Of a stretch of 64,000 nucleotides of DNA, positions 23,138-36,951 are shown one piece after another. Made by a program: the position numbers and the translations under genes. The notes under the pieces were generated by a model. It searched no databases. It was not told where the DNA came from and saw only the letters and a list, made by a program, of their open reading frames with translations. Where the stretch lies: the NCBI GenBank assembly GCA_036186865.1, contig AP025053.1:36074460-36138459 (forward strand), read 5' to 3'. Each line of letters starts with the position of its first letter. The first letter of the stretch is position 1. The DNA is from Eustoma russellianum. Its lineage: Eukaryota; Streptophyta; Magnoliopsida; Gentianales; Gentianaceae.

Positions 23138-23404
23138 GTGAGCCCACAGGTCATAGTGCAGTTGGTACTCAGGTTGAGATTTGCTCTAAAGGTTAAGAGT
23201 TCGATTCCAGGGACATGCACAATGTGGTTGTTCCTCTGGTGCTAGGCTGAATGTTTCGTTTGCGAGGGCACTTTGTGTGGATCACTGCGTAAGATCTCAC
23301 TCAATCTAAGAGGTCGTTGAGCTTTTGATTTACATCCTTCATACATGTTCTTTAAAGCTGGGACAATGGAGAATACTGGATGAGGGATTTCAACTTTCTC
23401 TTCG
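23138..23404 (+). mobile_element. tRNA-derived SINE (267 bp) with target duplication
   Basis: Near the 5' end lies an A-box-like TAGTGCAGTTGGTACTC (about 23153-23169). About 40 bp later comes a B-box, AGTTCGATTCC (about 23190-23200). This is an internal pol III promoter of tRNA type. The element is bounded by an exact 11-bp direct repeat, AGGTTACTTCT, at 23127-23137 and 23405-23415. Related copies lie at 51555-51740 (-), 60262-60395 (-) and as a short form at 43929-44011. Confidence 0.8.
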
Positions 23405-23415
23405 AGGTTACTTCT

Positions 23416-24935
23416 TTGATTTAAAACCGGCGTTTCGTTGACAATTTCTCCTTACATTTTGTCCTTCTACTCAAAAGTCATGAGAAACTTGCGTGTCCTC
23501 CTGAGGCAAGGAATATGCTGAAAAGAACTAGGATTTTGGTGTTGAAAACATTTTGTCGTATATATGGTTAAATCTTTTCTTATAAAATAATGTGCATTGT
23601 CACATCTTTTTATTTTATTTTTATTATATATTTATCTTTCATGCATTCATTTCGCATTTTCTTTATTCGAACATGCTAGAATAAAATATTCCTATATATT
23701 TTGTTGTTCTTTCTTAATATGTTTTGTCTTGACCAAAATATAATGAGAAAAGACACAAACAAAAAATTAGAATAACACACGGGATGTTCACATTTATTCT
23801 ACATCCTTTTTAGTCTCTCCATATCTTAACCAAATGTATAAGATCAATGGGTAGAAAACTGGTACGTTTTAATGTGACCTACATAATTAATGACGATTTC
23901 TACAATACTTATCGAAATTGTTCCAACCAGAAATACAATAATGATGCCTTTTTTTTCTGAAAACGAATGATGCCCCTTGGATGGGCTTAAAAATATTTAA
24001 TTTACTCCCGCGTCATTTTTGATGGCTTTTCACTTGTGTCCTTTATTTTGGTTTGTTAAAACTGATATCTGAGTTTTCCCTCCATTCCACTAAACCTCGT
24101 TGTGTACAATTTAGTACTTACCGGGTATGTATGTCTTGTATCTATTTATGTATGTTTTGACTATACTCGTGTACGTTTTTTTTAAGTATTATGCGGTCAT
24201 TTTTTTTAGGTGTTCATGCATGTCTTTTAAGTTTATATAATCTTTTATATGGTTTTCGTATGTTTTCTTATCATTAAATAGTTTTGAGTTTCTACACATG
24301 AAAACACTCAATTAAAATACAAGGATAAAATTGTTCAAAAAACAATTGCGTGTTACTGCATAACAAATAAAAGAGAAACATATTGAAAGGGATGGACCCA
24401 TATGAATCACACAATTACATAAATAATTTAACATTTAAATGTCAATTTTTGATTAGTTGTGAAATAATTACTAGGATAGGAAGTAGATAGCAATAAAATT
24501 AGTGGTGTACGATACATTATTAAAAAAAAAAAAAACCAAAAATCACAACCATCGCGTGGCGGTTAGATCTGGCGGGGACCTTATTCGTTTCTCTCGTTTT
24601 TGTTTTATTTTATTTGGAGCTGAGGAAGAGTCCAATTAGGATTCGTCCAAACTAGTATATATTCAATAACAGAAAGAATACAGAACCATTTACAAAAGCG
24701 GAAGGTAGTGCGGGATTCAAGTGTTCAACCCTGTGAATCCAATCAGGATTTGGTGTAAATATCTAAAATATAGTAGTAGTGATTGTATATAACCACAGAA
24801 GGAAAGCAGAATAGTGTTAAATCTGGAGCACGGATTTCAGCTTGCTGTTTAATTTCTTTGTACTGAACACCCTGTAGCTGTAGTTCTTCTGGCTTCCCAC
24901 ACCACACAAACCGTATTCTCAAGGAATCACGGGTG
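23416..24935 (+). other. Upstream region of SOS1
   Basis: No gene. AT-rich to about 24520, then more mixed sequence that probably contains the SOS1 promoter and leader. A TATATAA string at 24786-24792, 144 bp before the start codon, is a plausible TATA element. In-frame upstream signals cannot be judged without transcript data. Confidence 0.4.
24786..24792 (+). promoter_or_regulatory. Possible TATA box of SOS1
   Basis: TATATAA, 144 bp upstream of the SOS1 ATG. Position is plausible for a short leader, but other AT-rich strings nearby make it uncertain. Confidence 0.35.
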
Positions 24936-25296
24936 ATGACGTCAGCATTGACCCTAGGGAAGGATGAGCTGTTTTTTCAGCCTCGGTTGCTGGAGCAGAA
25001 CTTGGAATCAGTGTCGTCGGCGGCTCAAACGGTGCCGGAGTGGTCGTCGAACCCCACGGATGCCGTGATTTTTGTAGGGATCAGTTTGGTTTTGGGAATT
25101 GCTTGTAGGCATATCCTCCGTGGCACCAGAGTTCCTTACACTGTTGCTTTGCTTGTTCTCGGCATTGGCCTTGGAGCATTAGGTGAGTCTTTGTTCTCTC
25201 TTTTTCACCTTCATGCTTCTTGTTACATTGCATCCCAAAACGGAGGATTCAAACTAGACATGAAGATTAATCATGCATATAAATGCATGGCTGAGT

Positions 25297-25332
<36 letters not shown>

Positions 25333-28300
25333 CGAGTCTTCTGCTGTCTACGTAGTTCGATCGGGTGCTTGATAAATGTTTTGGTATTCCGGTGGTTACT
25401 GAATTTTTTTTTCTATCTTTTAAGTTGGTGAAAAGTATTGAAATTTGAAAGATACATTTTCTTAAAACCATCATATCTAAATTTTCTGGTTTTGGTTCTC
25501 TTTGTTCTCGTGGTATTAGGGAAGGTTGCTTTCAAATATTCTCAAGAGAAAGCATTGTTCTAGACCTGTGAAACTTATGATGGAGATATACTCTACATCC
25601 TTTCTCTTTGCAATTAAAGACCAAATCATTTCTTCTGTTTGCTCCTGTAAGCATCTAGATAATGCTAAACCAGGTGGCTACGTGTCATTTAAGGGTAAAT
25701 TTGATGATTGGCACTACGAGAGAGGAGTATTGAGATTAAATATCTGTGTGTCCTTTGAAGACACTAATAATACAATATAAATACTAAAAAATGAGAGGTG
25801 AGGATTGAGGCTATAAACGAACAAGAAACACTTATTATTCCTTCTTGATCTACAAACACTTATTGATCCTTCTTGTTTGCAATATTTCAACATACTTTTT
25901 TTTATGTGCTCATTGACTAAGCAGACTTGCTCTAGTGCCGCATTGTAAATTTCTTTTTGGTTGTTTATAGAAGAAGGGTTTCCTTCTTCATCTGTTCAAT
26001 AAATGGGCAGTTTTTGGGATGGAATAGTATGATTATGTTTCTGGAGGTGCAGGTGATTAATGTCCTAAAGTTACGGTGAACGGCATTACTAAAAAAAAAT
26101 TTGGTGAACGGCATTACTTATATGACAATAATGATCATTCACGTACTTTATTGGACCTTGTAATAAATTATCTGATACTCTAAATTTATGTGCGTAACAT
26201 GAAGAATATGGGACAAGCCACCGGCTAGGGAAGATTGGAGATGGCATCCGCATCTGTAAGTTAATTTACTTGTCTGAATTACTATGTTTGGTGTTTGTGG
26301 GCTAAAAAAGTTTTTACCATCTTTTAAGCAGTTGTTCTAATGAGCTTACCTTTTGGTATCTGGTTTTATAGGGGCAAATATTGATCCTGACCTCCTCTTG
26401 GCTGTTTTCCTTCCTGCTCTTCTGTTTGAGAGTTCATTTTCTATGGAAGTGCACCAGATAAAGGTATTCATTTGCTACCTTTTTCAGCAGTTTTCTTCAT
26501 TAGATTTTTCTTTGTTATATGCATGGTCTATACTAGCTGAAATGTCAAAGTTCTCTTTATTCCTTTTCTTTTCCATTTCAATATCATCTCTGACAAGGTG
26601 CTAGAGCATATCCTTCTTGGAGGGACTATGCCTTATCTTTCATCTTTGCTGGTCTGTGGCTTGTTGTTGTTATTTTTTATAATCAATTTATGGTTTATTA
26701 GCATTCCAGTGCTAGAAAATCTATTTCGTTACTTCTTCCATGTTCCATGTGAATACTGGTCCGGCCTATTAGCATTCCAGTGCTAAAGTCTCTCTGAAGA
26801 ATTTTTATGCTAGGGTAATCTAAGAACTCGAATGTATACAGGCTGAAACTGGACCATTAGAGGATGAGATCTGTTGTACAACTTGAGGAAACCATCATTT
26901 CCAGTACTTTTTTCTTTTTTACTAGTCTACTAGTCACTTCCTATAAAACATAATTCCAATTACTGTTTCATTCCATGTGTCTATGGTAAATTTTACAAAC
27001 GGCAGGGATGTTGGATATGGAAACCTTGCTTGTTGGCGGCACCTTTTAGGTTATTTATGAGCATGTATCTCTTTCTTCTTGTCTCTGTGTAGTGTACAAG
27101 CAAATCTCTAATTGTCGTTTATCTCCTTTTGCTGCTTTAGCTGACAAAGTATCTAGAAGTTGCATGCTTTTTAGTCTGGAAGAGCCTGCAAAACCTGTGT
27201 TAACTGTAATCTGACAATATGTTTCTCTGTTTTATGATGTATGTCTCTGTTATTTTTACTAAAGATCCTTCAAACACCCTTCCCCTACACCTCGGTTATG
27301 CAGAGATGTATAGTACAAATGTTGCTGCTTGCTGGGCCTGGAGTTCTCATATCTACTTTTTGTTTGGGAACCGCTCTAAAGGTTTTTGGTGATAAGCTTC
27401 TACTACTATGAATTTCATTTTGTTCTCCAGATTCTGATAAATTGTAAATTACAGCTTACTTTTCCTTATAACTGGAGCTGGAAAACATCATTATTGCTCG
27501 GGGGCCTCCTTAGTGCCACTGATCCTGTTGCGGTTGTAGCCCTTCTTAAGGAGCTTGGGGCAAGCAAAAAGTTAAGTACCATCATTGAAGGAGAATCATT
27601 GATGAATGACGGGTATAAAATCTCATATTCTAGCGTTTTTTTTCTTCTGAAACATCATATTCTAGCTTTGAAGTTTTATTGAATGTTACTGTTGCTTTAC
27701 GTTGTTTACAGGTTCCCTTTAATCTTCTTAACATATTTTCTTCTTGGATTCTTTTTCGAATTCAGGACAGCCATTGTTGTGTATCAACTATTCTTACGCA
27801 TGGTCCTTGGCTGGACTATCAACGTGGGAAGCGTAATAAAATTTCTAGCTGAAGTTTCTCTTGGAGCGTATGTGTCATTTCATTGCAAAATATGCTTTAT
27901 GAACTTTTGGTGATGTAAGTTGTTTACCCATATCATTGGATGGTCAGAGTGGGCATTGGCTTGGCTTTCGGAATGATATCAGTTCTGTGGTTGGGATACA
28001 TCTTCAATGATACGGTGATTGAGATCACACTGACAGTTGCCGTGAGCTATGTTGCATACTTTACGGTCTGTGCCTGCACTAACCTTATGATTAAGTTATA
28101 GCACAGTGATCTTAAGAATAATACACTAAGGCATTTTATAATATTTTGAGAAGTTATTGAGAATGTAACAGCATTAAGTTTGCTACAGGCACAAGAAGGT
28201 GCTGATGTTTCTGGTGTTCTGACAGTGATGACCTTAGGGATGTAAGTTTCCATAGCTTCTGGAATTTGTGCTCTACTACTTTTTGAGCTGCTTGTGAGAT

Positions 28301-30941
28301 GAATTTGGGCAGGTTCTACTCTGCTGTTGCTAAAACTGCCTTTAAGGGAGAAAGTCAAGAGAGCTTGCACCACTTCTGGTGAGTTTTTTTTGTGGCCTCA
28401 ACGTCTTATCATGTATGCAGGTCAAGCTTACCATGGGCATATTTATAGTTCAGGAATATGAATCGGATAATAAAATTGCTGTTGGTTGTCCATTCTTCTG
28501 CAATCCAGATTATGTAGGTAAACTTAGGAACATCAAAATATAGTTAATAATCTATTCATCTCATTTTTGGATGTCCCAAAAATATCACTTTCTATTCTAA
28601 TCTATAAAATTATGTGATCTTCCATAATTATTCTTAAAGGCAGACAACACCATTAAGAGCAATAGATAAATGGTAAAAATTAGAACTAGTTGTAGTTTTA
28701 ATGATCAGACAACATAGTTAAAAGATGTTCAGTCAATAAGTTGGAACACCTGAAAGTGACTCCCAAATTGGGAGTGAGGAGTACATGGCTAGAAGCACTC
28801 GAAGAACAGTGGTTTGAAAATGAACACATACTTTTCTGGGTATCTGGTGGTTAAAATTGATGTAGAGCAATGTGTCAGTTGCTAGTTTATGTGGTATTGT
28901 GCAGTTGATTCTACTGAGGAAAATATATGAGTCGGCATATATCTGGTTATACTTTACTATATTTTAACGAGTTGCACAAATAAGACACTTGTCTGATACC
29001 TAACGCATTCCTTATATGGCTGCCATATGATTTTGGGAGCTTCATTTCATAGGGTAACGGTTTTCTTTGGCTGTTACACTGTACATATTTCCTCTTCTTT
29101 GTTGGAATACTCATATGTGACTTTTTGTTTACTTATTATTTGATTTGATGCATACATATTGTTTATCTGGGATGTAATCCATATTTCAGTGGTATAATAT
29201 ATTGCTTAAATACACATTATGAGCTTTGATGCATGTTGTGTCACAAATTTTGGAAACCAGGCATGTAGGTATCTATTGTAGCTGGTAATTGGCAATTGTA
29301 AATGTTGCACGTACCTGAAGTTGTGACCTAAAACACGTAAATTGTGTTCTGCCTGTTAAGTACAACATTGAGGTTTTTTGTATGTGTTATTACTATCAGA
29401 AATGCTTTAATCAGACTTTCTTTGACTCTTTAAACGTACACAACCCTGTAGAATGACAAATATAATATTGTGCCATCCTTTTTAAGAGGATTTTTTGTTG
29501 GAATCATTCTTCTGACATGTGCAGCAATCAGCATATCAATAAATTGCTTCTAAATTTCAAGGCGTGTACCTCAACCTGATCTGTGATTTCTAACACTATT
29601 TTATCATTCTTATGACTTTTTTCAGGGAGATGGTCGCTTATATAGCTAATACATTGATTTTTATATTAAGGTAAGGGACTACTGAATGCTGTTCATTGTT
29701 GTTTGCAACTGATTAATTTTGATGTTTCGTCACTATTATCATGATATAACTATGCTGTTATGGTTTTCCTCAGGAATGGACTGTGTATTATTGATGTTTG
29801 TCAATTTCATTTCTCTGGTCTGCGTTTTGGTTCCTTCTTATTCTATCTTTTAAACGTGTACACGTGTTGTTGCCATCTGCTACTGATAAGCTTGTCTGGT
29901 AACTTGACAAATTGCGTTTTAAAATAGGAATTACTTCGCAATATGACAGAGTGGGAGCTTCATATCTATACGTTACAGGTGAAGTTGGATGAACGTTAAG
30001 TGGCATCTGGGTTTATTGTCGAATTGTTTGTTTTGAGGATGTTAATGAAGAAACCTTCTGAAGAGCAGTAAATCAGAAGAGTTTAACATGTTGTCTTGAA
30101 CTTATCTGTTACGAAGAGTAAGAAAGAGTGAAGTTCGTTTTGACTTTTGGATGGACTTATTTCGTATAGGTAAGTAGGTATCCTCAGTTTTCATGATTCT
30201 AGACCTAACAATGGATTTATAACTGCCGTCCCAGAAATTCTTTTACATTCTCTTCCGTTGCATCAAATTTTCTGTTTCAATTTTCTTCTGCGTCAGTGTT
30301 TTAAGCCTTCAGCTCTGCAGTATATGCTTATGCCTCTTGCTAGAGCTTAGGTACGTTGACCCTTTTTTATCTTTGAGAACTAATGATTGTCTTGGTGGGT
30401 TAGGCTTATGGGTTCTTCGGAGGAATTCAGTCATCAAAACCCAACCTTTGCAACCCTCACCTGTGAAAGAGGCAAAAGAGTTTCATGCCCCCCTTATATT
30501 CCATTCTAATTGTCCAAAGATATGGATGCAGTATGCATCTCTCCACGTGATCCTGAGAGTCATTGTTGATCTGCTTCTTTCTAGTTATTTTTGGAACTTT
30601 CTTTGAGCATATGTACATGAATACTCTTATAGACACATACATACATGTATCAGTTTATGTGTATCCATGTATATATGAAGGTGCCCATGTGTGTATAAAG
30701 AAAACGTACTTCTTGTCTTTGCAGCGGTGTTGTGATAGCTGAAGGAATTCTCAGTGATGACAGTATATTTAAAACACAAGGTACACTACTCTTTACTTCC
30801 TTTTTATGTTCTTGGGCTCCTTGAACAGTCTCCAAACAACTCTGCTGTATAAATTGTTTACCAAAGGGTGATGTTATTTAGAGGGAAATTGTTCTTTACA
30901 AACATTTTGTTTATACTTCATCCCCAACTATAAAATTCAGC

Positions 30942-31012
<71 letters not shown>

Positions 31013-34000
31013 TATGGGCCAGCCTAACTGCATCCAGGTAGGACAGATTTCTTTCCTCGTGCATCTGCATGTGTAGCTTTTCCGTTCACTATAGTTGTAA
31101 AGAAAATTGAGTTGTATTACGATTTAGATTTGGAGACTGCCATCCTGGAAACCAAGTCCTTGAATGTGTACATCTTTGTTTATCCTACAGAATTCCTTGT
31201 GATCAGAAATAACATTCTTCTATTAGGATTGCTAGCTTACTGAATAACCCTTGAACAGAAATCCTTCACTTGGACTAGTGAAGTCCTCGTCGCTTGTTGC
31301 ACATGTTTGCGATGTATGCTAACCTAATGGAATAGTGGTTTCAAGGGCGCTGAACTCTCATGGGGCAAGATGAAAAACTTGATAATGGTTTACAATTCTT
31401 TATGCTCATTAATCTGAACATCTATATGTTATTTTATGAACTTTGACGAGAACGATTCTGATTCTTCTGACTTTCTTTCGACGAGCTAATATCTATTGAG
31501 GTGAAAGGAAAGCTGATATCACCAATCAAGAGAGCTATCCTTGTGTATCTGTTAGGCCTGTTTATTCTTTGTCCCATTGGCAGTAGACCATTTTCTCATA
31601 TTTAACTTTTGGCTAATCCTTTCTCAAGAAAGATAAAAAAAATTAAAGGAAGAAGAAGAAAAAACTTTGTGGTATTCTTTTTTTGGCACTATAAACTTGT
31701 CACATTGACGCTCTTGGAAGAAATAATTTCTAAAGATTTTCACTGAGACGCCTCTCTCAAGCTCTTTTTTCTCTTGTAGCAGTGAGTGATTAACAAATTT
31801 TTTGTTGGTCGATATTTGTAATACAAGTTGGTTATTTCTCAGGAAATTCATGGGGTTACCTTATCCTACTTTATGTTTTTGTGCAAACGTCACGCACTAT
31901 TGTTGTTGGACTGTTGTTTCCCTTTCTTCGTATTTTTGGCTATGGTCTGGAATGGAAAGAAGCTGTTATCCTTACGTGGTCTGGTCTGCGTGGAGCTGTG
32001 GCATTGTCACTTGCTCTGTCAGTGAAGGCAAGCTGCTAAACTTTCTCCCTTCATATTAAAAATGTAGCAAGGTCTGAGTTGGTCGGTTCTAGACCTTCTG
32101 TCACATTTTCAATAAGTGTATGTTTCAGCACAACTTCTTCAGTATTGCCCCATGCTTGATCTCATCTTCTATTAGCGTTTTTTCATATTACTCTTATATA
32201 TGGCTGTGTGAATGATAATGGAAATTGTTCTTTCCGTAAGATCTCTTTTTGTTTTTTCATGTGTAGAGTGGTTAGCAAGGTACGGTATTTGAAGACATAA
32301 AGGGAAATGATAATTGTAGCTCCATGAAAAATTCTACGTGCCCCTCTATACGAGCCAAACATATATACTAAACATATATACCAACACCGAACGAATGCAT
32401 TTATCTGAATCATTGTATACAAATTTTCTTTCCCCCGCGTGATAAAACCCTCTTGCTTAGTTAAAGATTATAATTTTCCCTGAGGTGATCTTGAGGTCAC
32501 AGATTTGAGCCGCGGAAAAATCCTCTTGCACAAAACGTGTAGGGAAAGGCTGGGTACATCAGATCGCGAAGCGACCGGCCCCTTTTTGGACCCTGCGTAA
32601 ATACGGGAGCCTAGTGCACCGGGAATGCCCTTAATTTTCCCTGAATAAATTCAGGATTTTCTAGTTAATTGCTAAGCTTATCTCCATAATTTTGCTACAA
32701 TCTAAAATTCAATTGTTGTTGTGGTGGCTGCTTTCTGAGCAATTTTTTTTTTTCATTCAATATGGTCTTAGGTAGCTAAAATATTTTGCTTTCCTGATTA
32801 CAGCGTTCTAGTGGGGGTTTGTCATCCATCAGTTCAGATACTGGAACTCTGGTAATTTTATTAGTCAATTTTGTGAATTTTTTATGTTGTCTTTTCTGTA
32901 GTTAGTGCTATCTTGTTTCTGTATGGTAGCTATTGCCAATGACATGTATCACGCTGTGCAGTTTGTCTTCTTCACTGGTGGGATCGTGTTCCTTACACTT
33001 ATTGTGAATGGATCAACGACACAGTTTGTTTTGCATTTGCTAAACATGGATAAGCTCTCTGCAGCAAAGGTTTGGAAGTCCCTCAATTTCTGGAATCTTT
33101 TGCATTAATAACATCAAACTGGCTGCATGGGTGACTGAATTACATTTTTGTGTGGTGTATGTTTGTTCACCCCTCTCTCTCTCTCTCTATCTATCTCTCT
33201 CTCTCTGCATTTTCATATATAGAGGAACTAAAGGAGGATTTCTGAGAAAGAATGTCAATAACAAATAGATGCTAGCTGAAGGATAGGCTGGTGTGAAAAG
33301 AAATTCTTCCATTGGATAACCCTAAGTACATTCTCCATACTGGTATGCAGTGAATACATCAAAAATCCAAACTATCGTACATTTCTCAAGAAATACGTGT
33401 ACAAATGGCACAATTTACGCATAATTCCCGGTTTGTTTGAGACTCTTTTAATCATCTCCAGGGACCAGCATAAAATAACTTGATTCTTAATTTCTGCACT
33501 CAACGCCCCTGGTCCTCATTCTTTTCCCGTGAATGTCCTTGCGTTAAGTCTCACAACTTTATTTGCAAGAAAAGAAAAAAAAAAGCAGCCAAAATAAGGA
33601 CTTTATGATCTTTTCCTTTTAAAATTAATTTAGAAATAGAACGGGGATTTACCGAGATTCCGCTGTAGTTTACATGTCCGTGTACATTGTAAAAGACGTG
33701 CATTATTGTACAAATGCCATGATGCGAGTGGAGATTGGGATTGAATCTCTTACTTAGCTGTCAGTTCCATGATATGCTCTTAGCAACCTCTTACTTAGCT
33801 GTGGCATTGAATCACAATACATGATATGCTCTTAGCAACCTCTTACTTAGCTGTGGCATTGAATCACAATACATGTCCTCTTCACGGCCTGGTCTAACTA
33901 TCTTAATGGTGACAGAAGCGAATACTGAAGTTCACCAAATTCGAGATGTTGAACAAAGCACTTGAGGCATTTGGTGACCTTGGTGAGGATGAAGAACTGG

Positions 34001-36830
34001 GACCTGCTGATTGGTCCACTGTTAAGAAATATATTTCTAGCTTAAAAGATGTTGAGGGTGAACCAGTGCATCCTCATACTGTATCTGAAAGTGGCAGTAA
34101 TGTGGACCATATGAACTTGCAAGACATAAGGGTGCGCTTCTTAAATGGTGAGTGGTTTTATGTTTATCTCTTGTTTCGCTTTCTGCTAGTTGGTCATCTC
34201 CTTTTTGCTTGTTTTTCATGGCGATTCTTTTTCCTTAGTGTTGTATGGCTTTGCAACATGTGCTAGTTGATTTCAGCTTTGCATTCTTTAGTTATATTAA
34301 AGAGGGATTTTCTATCTTGTTAATATCTTAACTATTGTGTTCCGGAGCCTCTGCTAAAAATGTGTGTGAAATTTGTGATCTAAGTTTGATGTATATTCTC
34401 CGGGCTGTCATCCTGTTGTAAACATCTTCAAATTGTATACATGCTGCCTTTTGTTGGTTCTCTTTGCGGTGAATTAAGTCTTTTAATTCCGCGATGTCAT
34501 CCTCTTTTTAGTTTTTTGTTTTTTTGGGCCTTGCTTAGAAGTCTAGCATTTAAGAGTCTAGAGGCATTTGCACATTGCTTCAATACATGACAAACATGAC
34601 TATGACAAGATTGAATGTCAACAGACATGACTATAACAAGATTGAATGTCAAAGGACATGAGAAAAAATGATCAAAGAAAAACATTTTCATATTTCAGAC
34701 TTGTGTTTCTTCTTTCATATTGTTGCTCATAAGTCAATGTTACAAATCATCCTTTCTGAAAATTGTAGAGATTGTCTTATCTCACTGATCCAGAAAAGCT
34801 ATACTTGGTTCTTTATATAATGGAAAGTAACAAAGAAAACCCTGATGAGAATGCAAGCATTTGTATTCTTCTTTCAGGTGTTCAGGCAGCTTACTGGGGC
34901 ATGCTTGAGGAGGGAAGGATCACTCAGAACACAGCCAATTTGCTGATGCAATCTGTTGATGAGGCCCTCGATCTGGTGTCGCAGAATGCATTGTGCGATT
35001 GGAGAGGTTTAAGATCTTATGTGAACATTCCAAGTTATTACAAGTTTTTTCAAACAGCAGCAGTTCCTCAAAAGCTCATCACATATTTTACGGTTGAAAG
35101 ACTGGAAGCTTCATGCTATATTTGTGCTGCCTTCCTCCGTGCTCATAGGATTGCCAGGCAGCAGCTGAATGATTTCATCGGTATATGACCTGAATGGCTT
35201 TGATAGATTCATTTGCCTGATTCCTTTTGAACATCAAATTGTTAGTTTCCATTCTTCCTTTTTTTTGTTTTCTTCTGGAGCTTTATGTGATGAAATCTGG
35301 CCTTAATTGTGAATTTGGAAAAATTACTGCATCAGTTATGTTATGTATGGATTTATTATTTAAATTTAAAAACTGTTTCTGTTTAGTATTTATGTTTGGC
35401 AACGGCATGCCTGGCATATTATCTCATTATATTTTGGAGCAATCACAAATCATTCTATCGGTTTGCATTCTATCAGCGTCACTGACCAGTTGTATGTGCT
35501 TCACAGTGTCCTGATTTTACTTTTAATTTCGCTAAAAAAGCTCGTAACGGGGATATGTCTTATTTCTAAAATATGCACTCATCTTATTAGGAAGCAGTGA
35601 AATCGCCTTTGTTGTAATCCAAGAAAGTGAGGAGGAAGGAGAAGAAGCAAGGAGGTTTTTGGAAGAAGTCCGAGTTTCATTTCCTCAGGTTTGTTCATTT
35701 AGTATTAGATACCCCTTAGTCCAAATCATAAAGTTATTGCCTTCGCTTAAAAATATTAAGCTGGTATGGGGATGTAATTCATTTATCTGACCCTTCCGGC
35801 TAACTGAAACTGCATATTCTTAGAGTATAACAACTTCTTGTGTGGAAGATACGTTTTTTTTTTCCTTTGTCACTCATGTTAGAAGTTTATACTTCATGGC
35901 AAATATGTCTCTTAGTCTTAATTTTCTCCATTGTTTCCTCTTAATACTGCGGATTCTCATTCTCTTTATGGTTCGCATTACTTGTTTGGTTTCCCAAAAT
36001 GTTAGAAGCTTATACTTCATGACAAATATGTCTCTTCGTTGTAACTTTTTCCCTTGTTTCCTCTTAATACTGCAGATTCTCATTCTTTTTATTGTTGGCA
36101 TTACTTGTTTGGTTTCCCAAATGACTAGGTTATTATCTTCATGATATTTTTTTTGACACTACACTGAAATGTGACGTTGGTTTCTTTTATATGCTTTCTA
36201 TATACTGATCAGTTTAAGACCTTTCCAGGTTCTTCGTGTTGTCAAAACTAGACAGGTTACTCATTCTGTGTTGAATCACTTGATAGATTATGTCCATAAT
36301 CTTGAAAAGATTGGTTTGTTAGAAGAAAAAGAGATGATTCATCTTCATGATGCCGTCCAGGTATGGAGTTCTCCTGTTTTACAGATTAGTCTTGAGGTGA
36401 AAATTCTTGTCGAATGGTTGATTATTTTGATCCCAACATGCACTTTAATGCAGACTGACCTGAAAAAGCTCCTACGGAATCCTCCCTTGGTGAAAATTCC
36501 AAAGATACGTGAATTAATCAATGCCAACCCTTTGCTGGGAGCTCTTCCTTCTACTGTACGCAATACACTTCTAGTTTCCACTAAGGAAATGGTAAAACTA
36601 CGTGGTACAACGCTTTATAAGGAAGGGTCTAAGCCAAATGGTGTTTGGCTGATCTCAAATGGAGTGGTGAAGGTAGTGGCATCTGAATTCACATTGAGAT
36701 AAGAGTATTCATTATAAATCTTCAGAGTACAACAATACTCAAGTCTTTTTCCTACTATGTGTGGTCGGCTATATGGATCATTCATTTTTTTTACGTTTTA
36801 TTTATTTTATTTGTTATTTGTTATTTGTTA

Positions 36831-36870
<40 letters not shown>

Positions 36871-36889
36871 GTTATTATTATTATTATTG

Positions 36890-36951
<62 letters not shown>

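Noticed and set aside
23138..23404. Functional tRNA gene
   Set aside because: The A and B boxes are present, but the sequence cannot fold into an acceptor stem of tRNA form and continues into a SINE body with target duplication.
24933..25355. 140-codon open frame starting at GTG 24933 and reading through intron 1
   Set aside because: The SOS1 ATG is at 24936 and exon 1 must end at the GTGAGT donor at 25183 to continue in frame with exon 2. The rest of the frame is intron with an (AC)n repeat.
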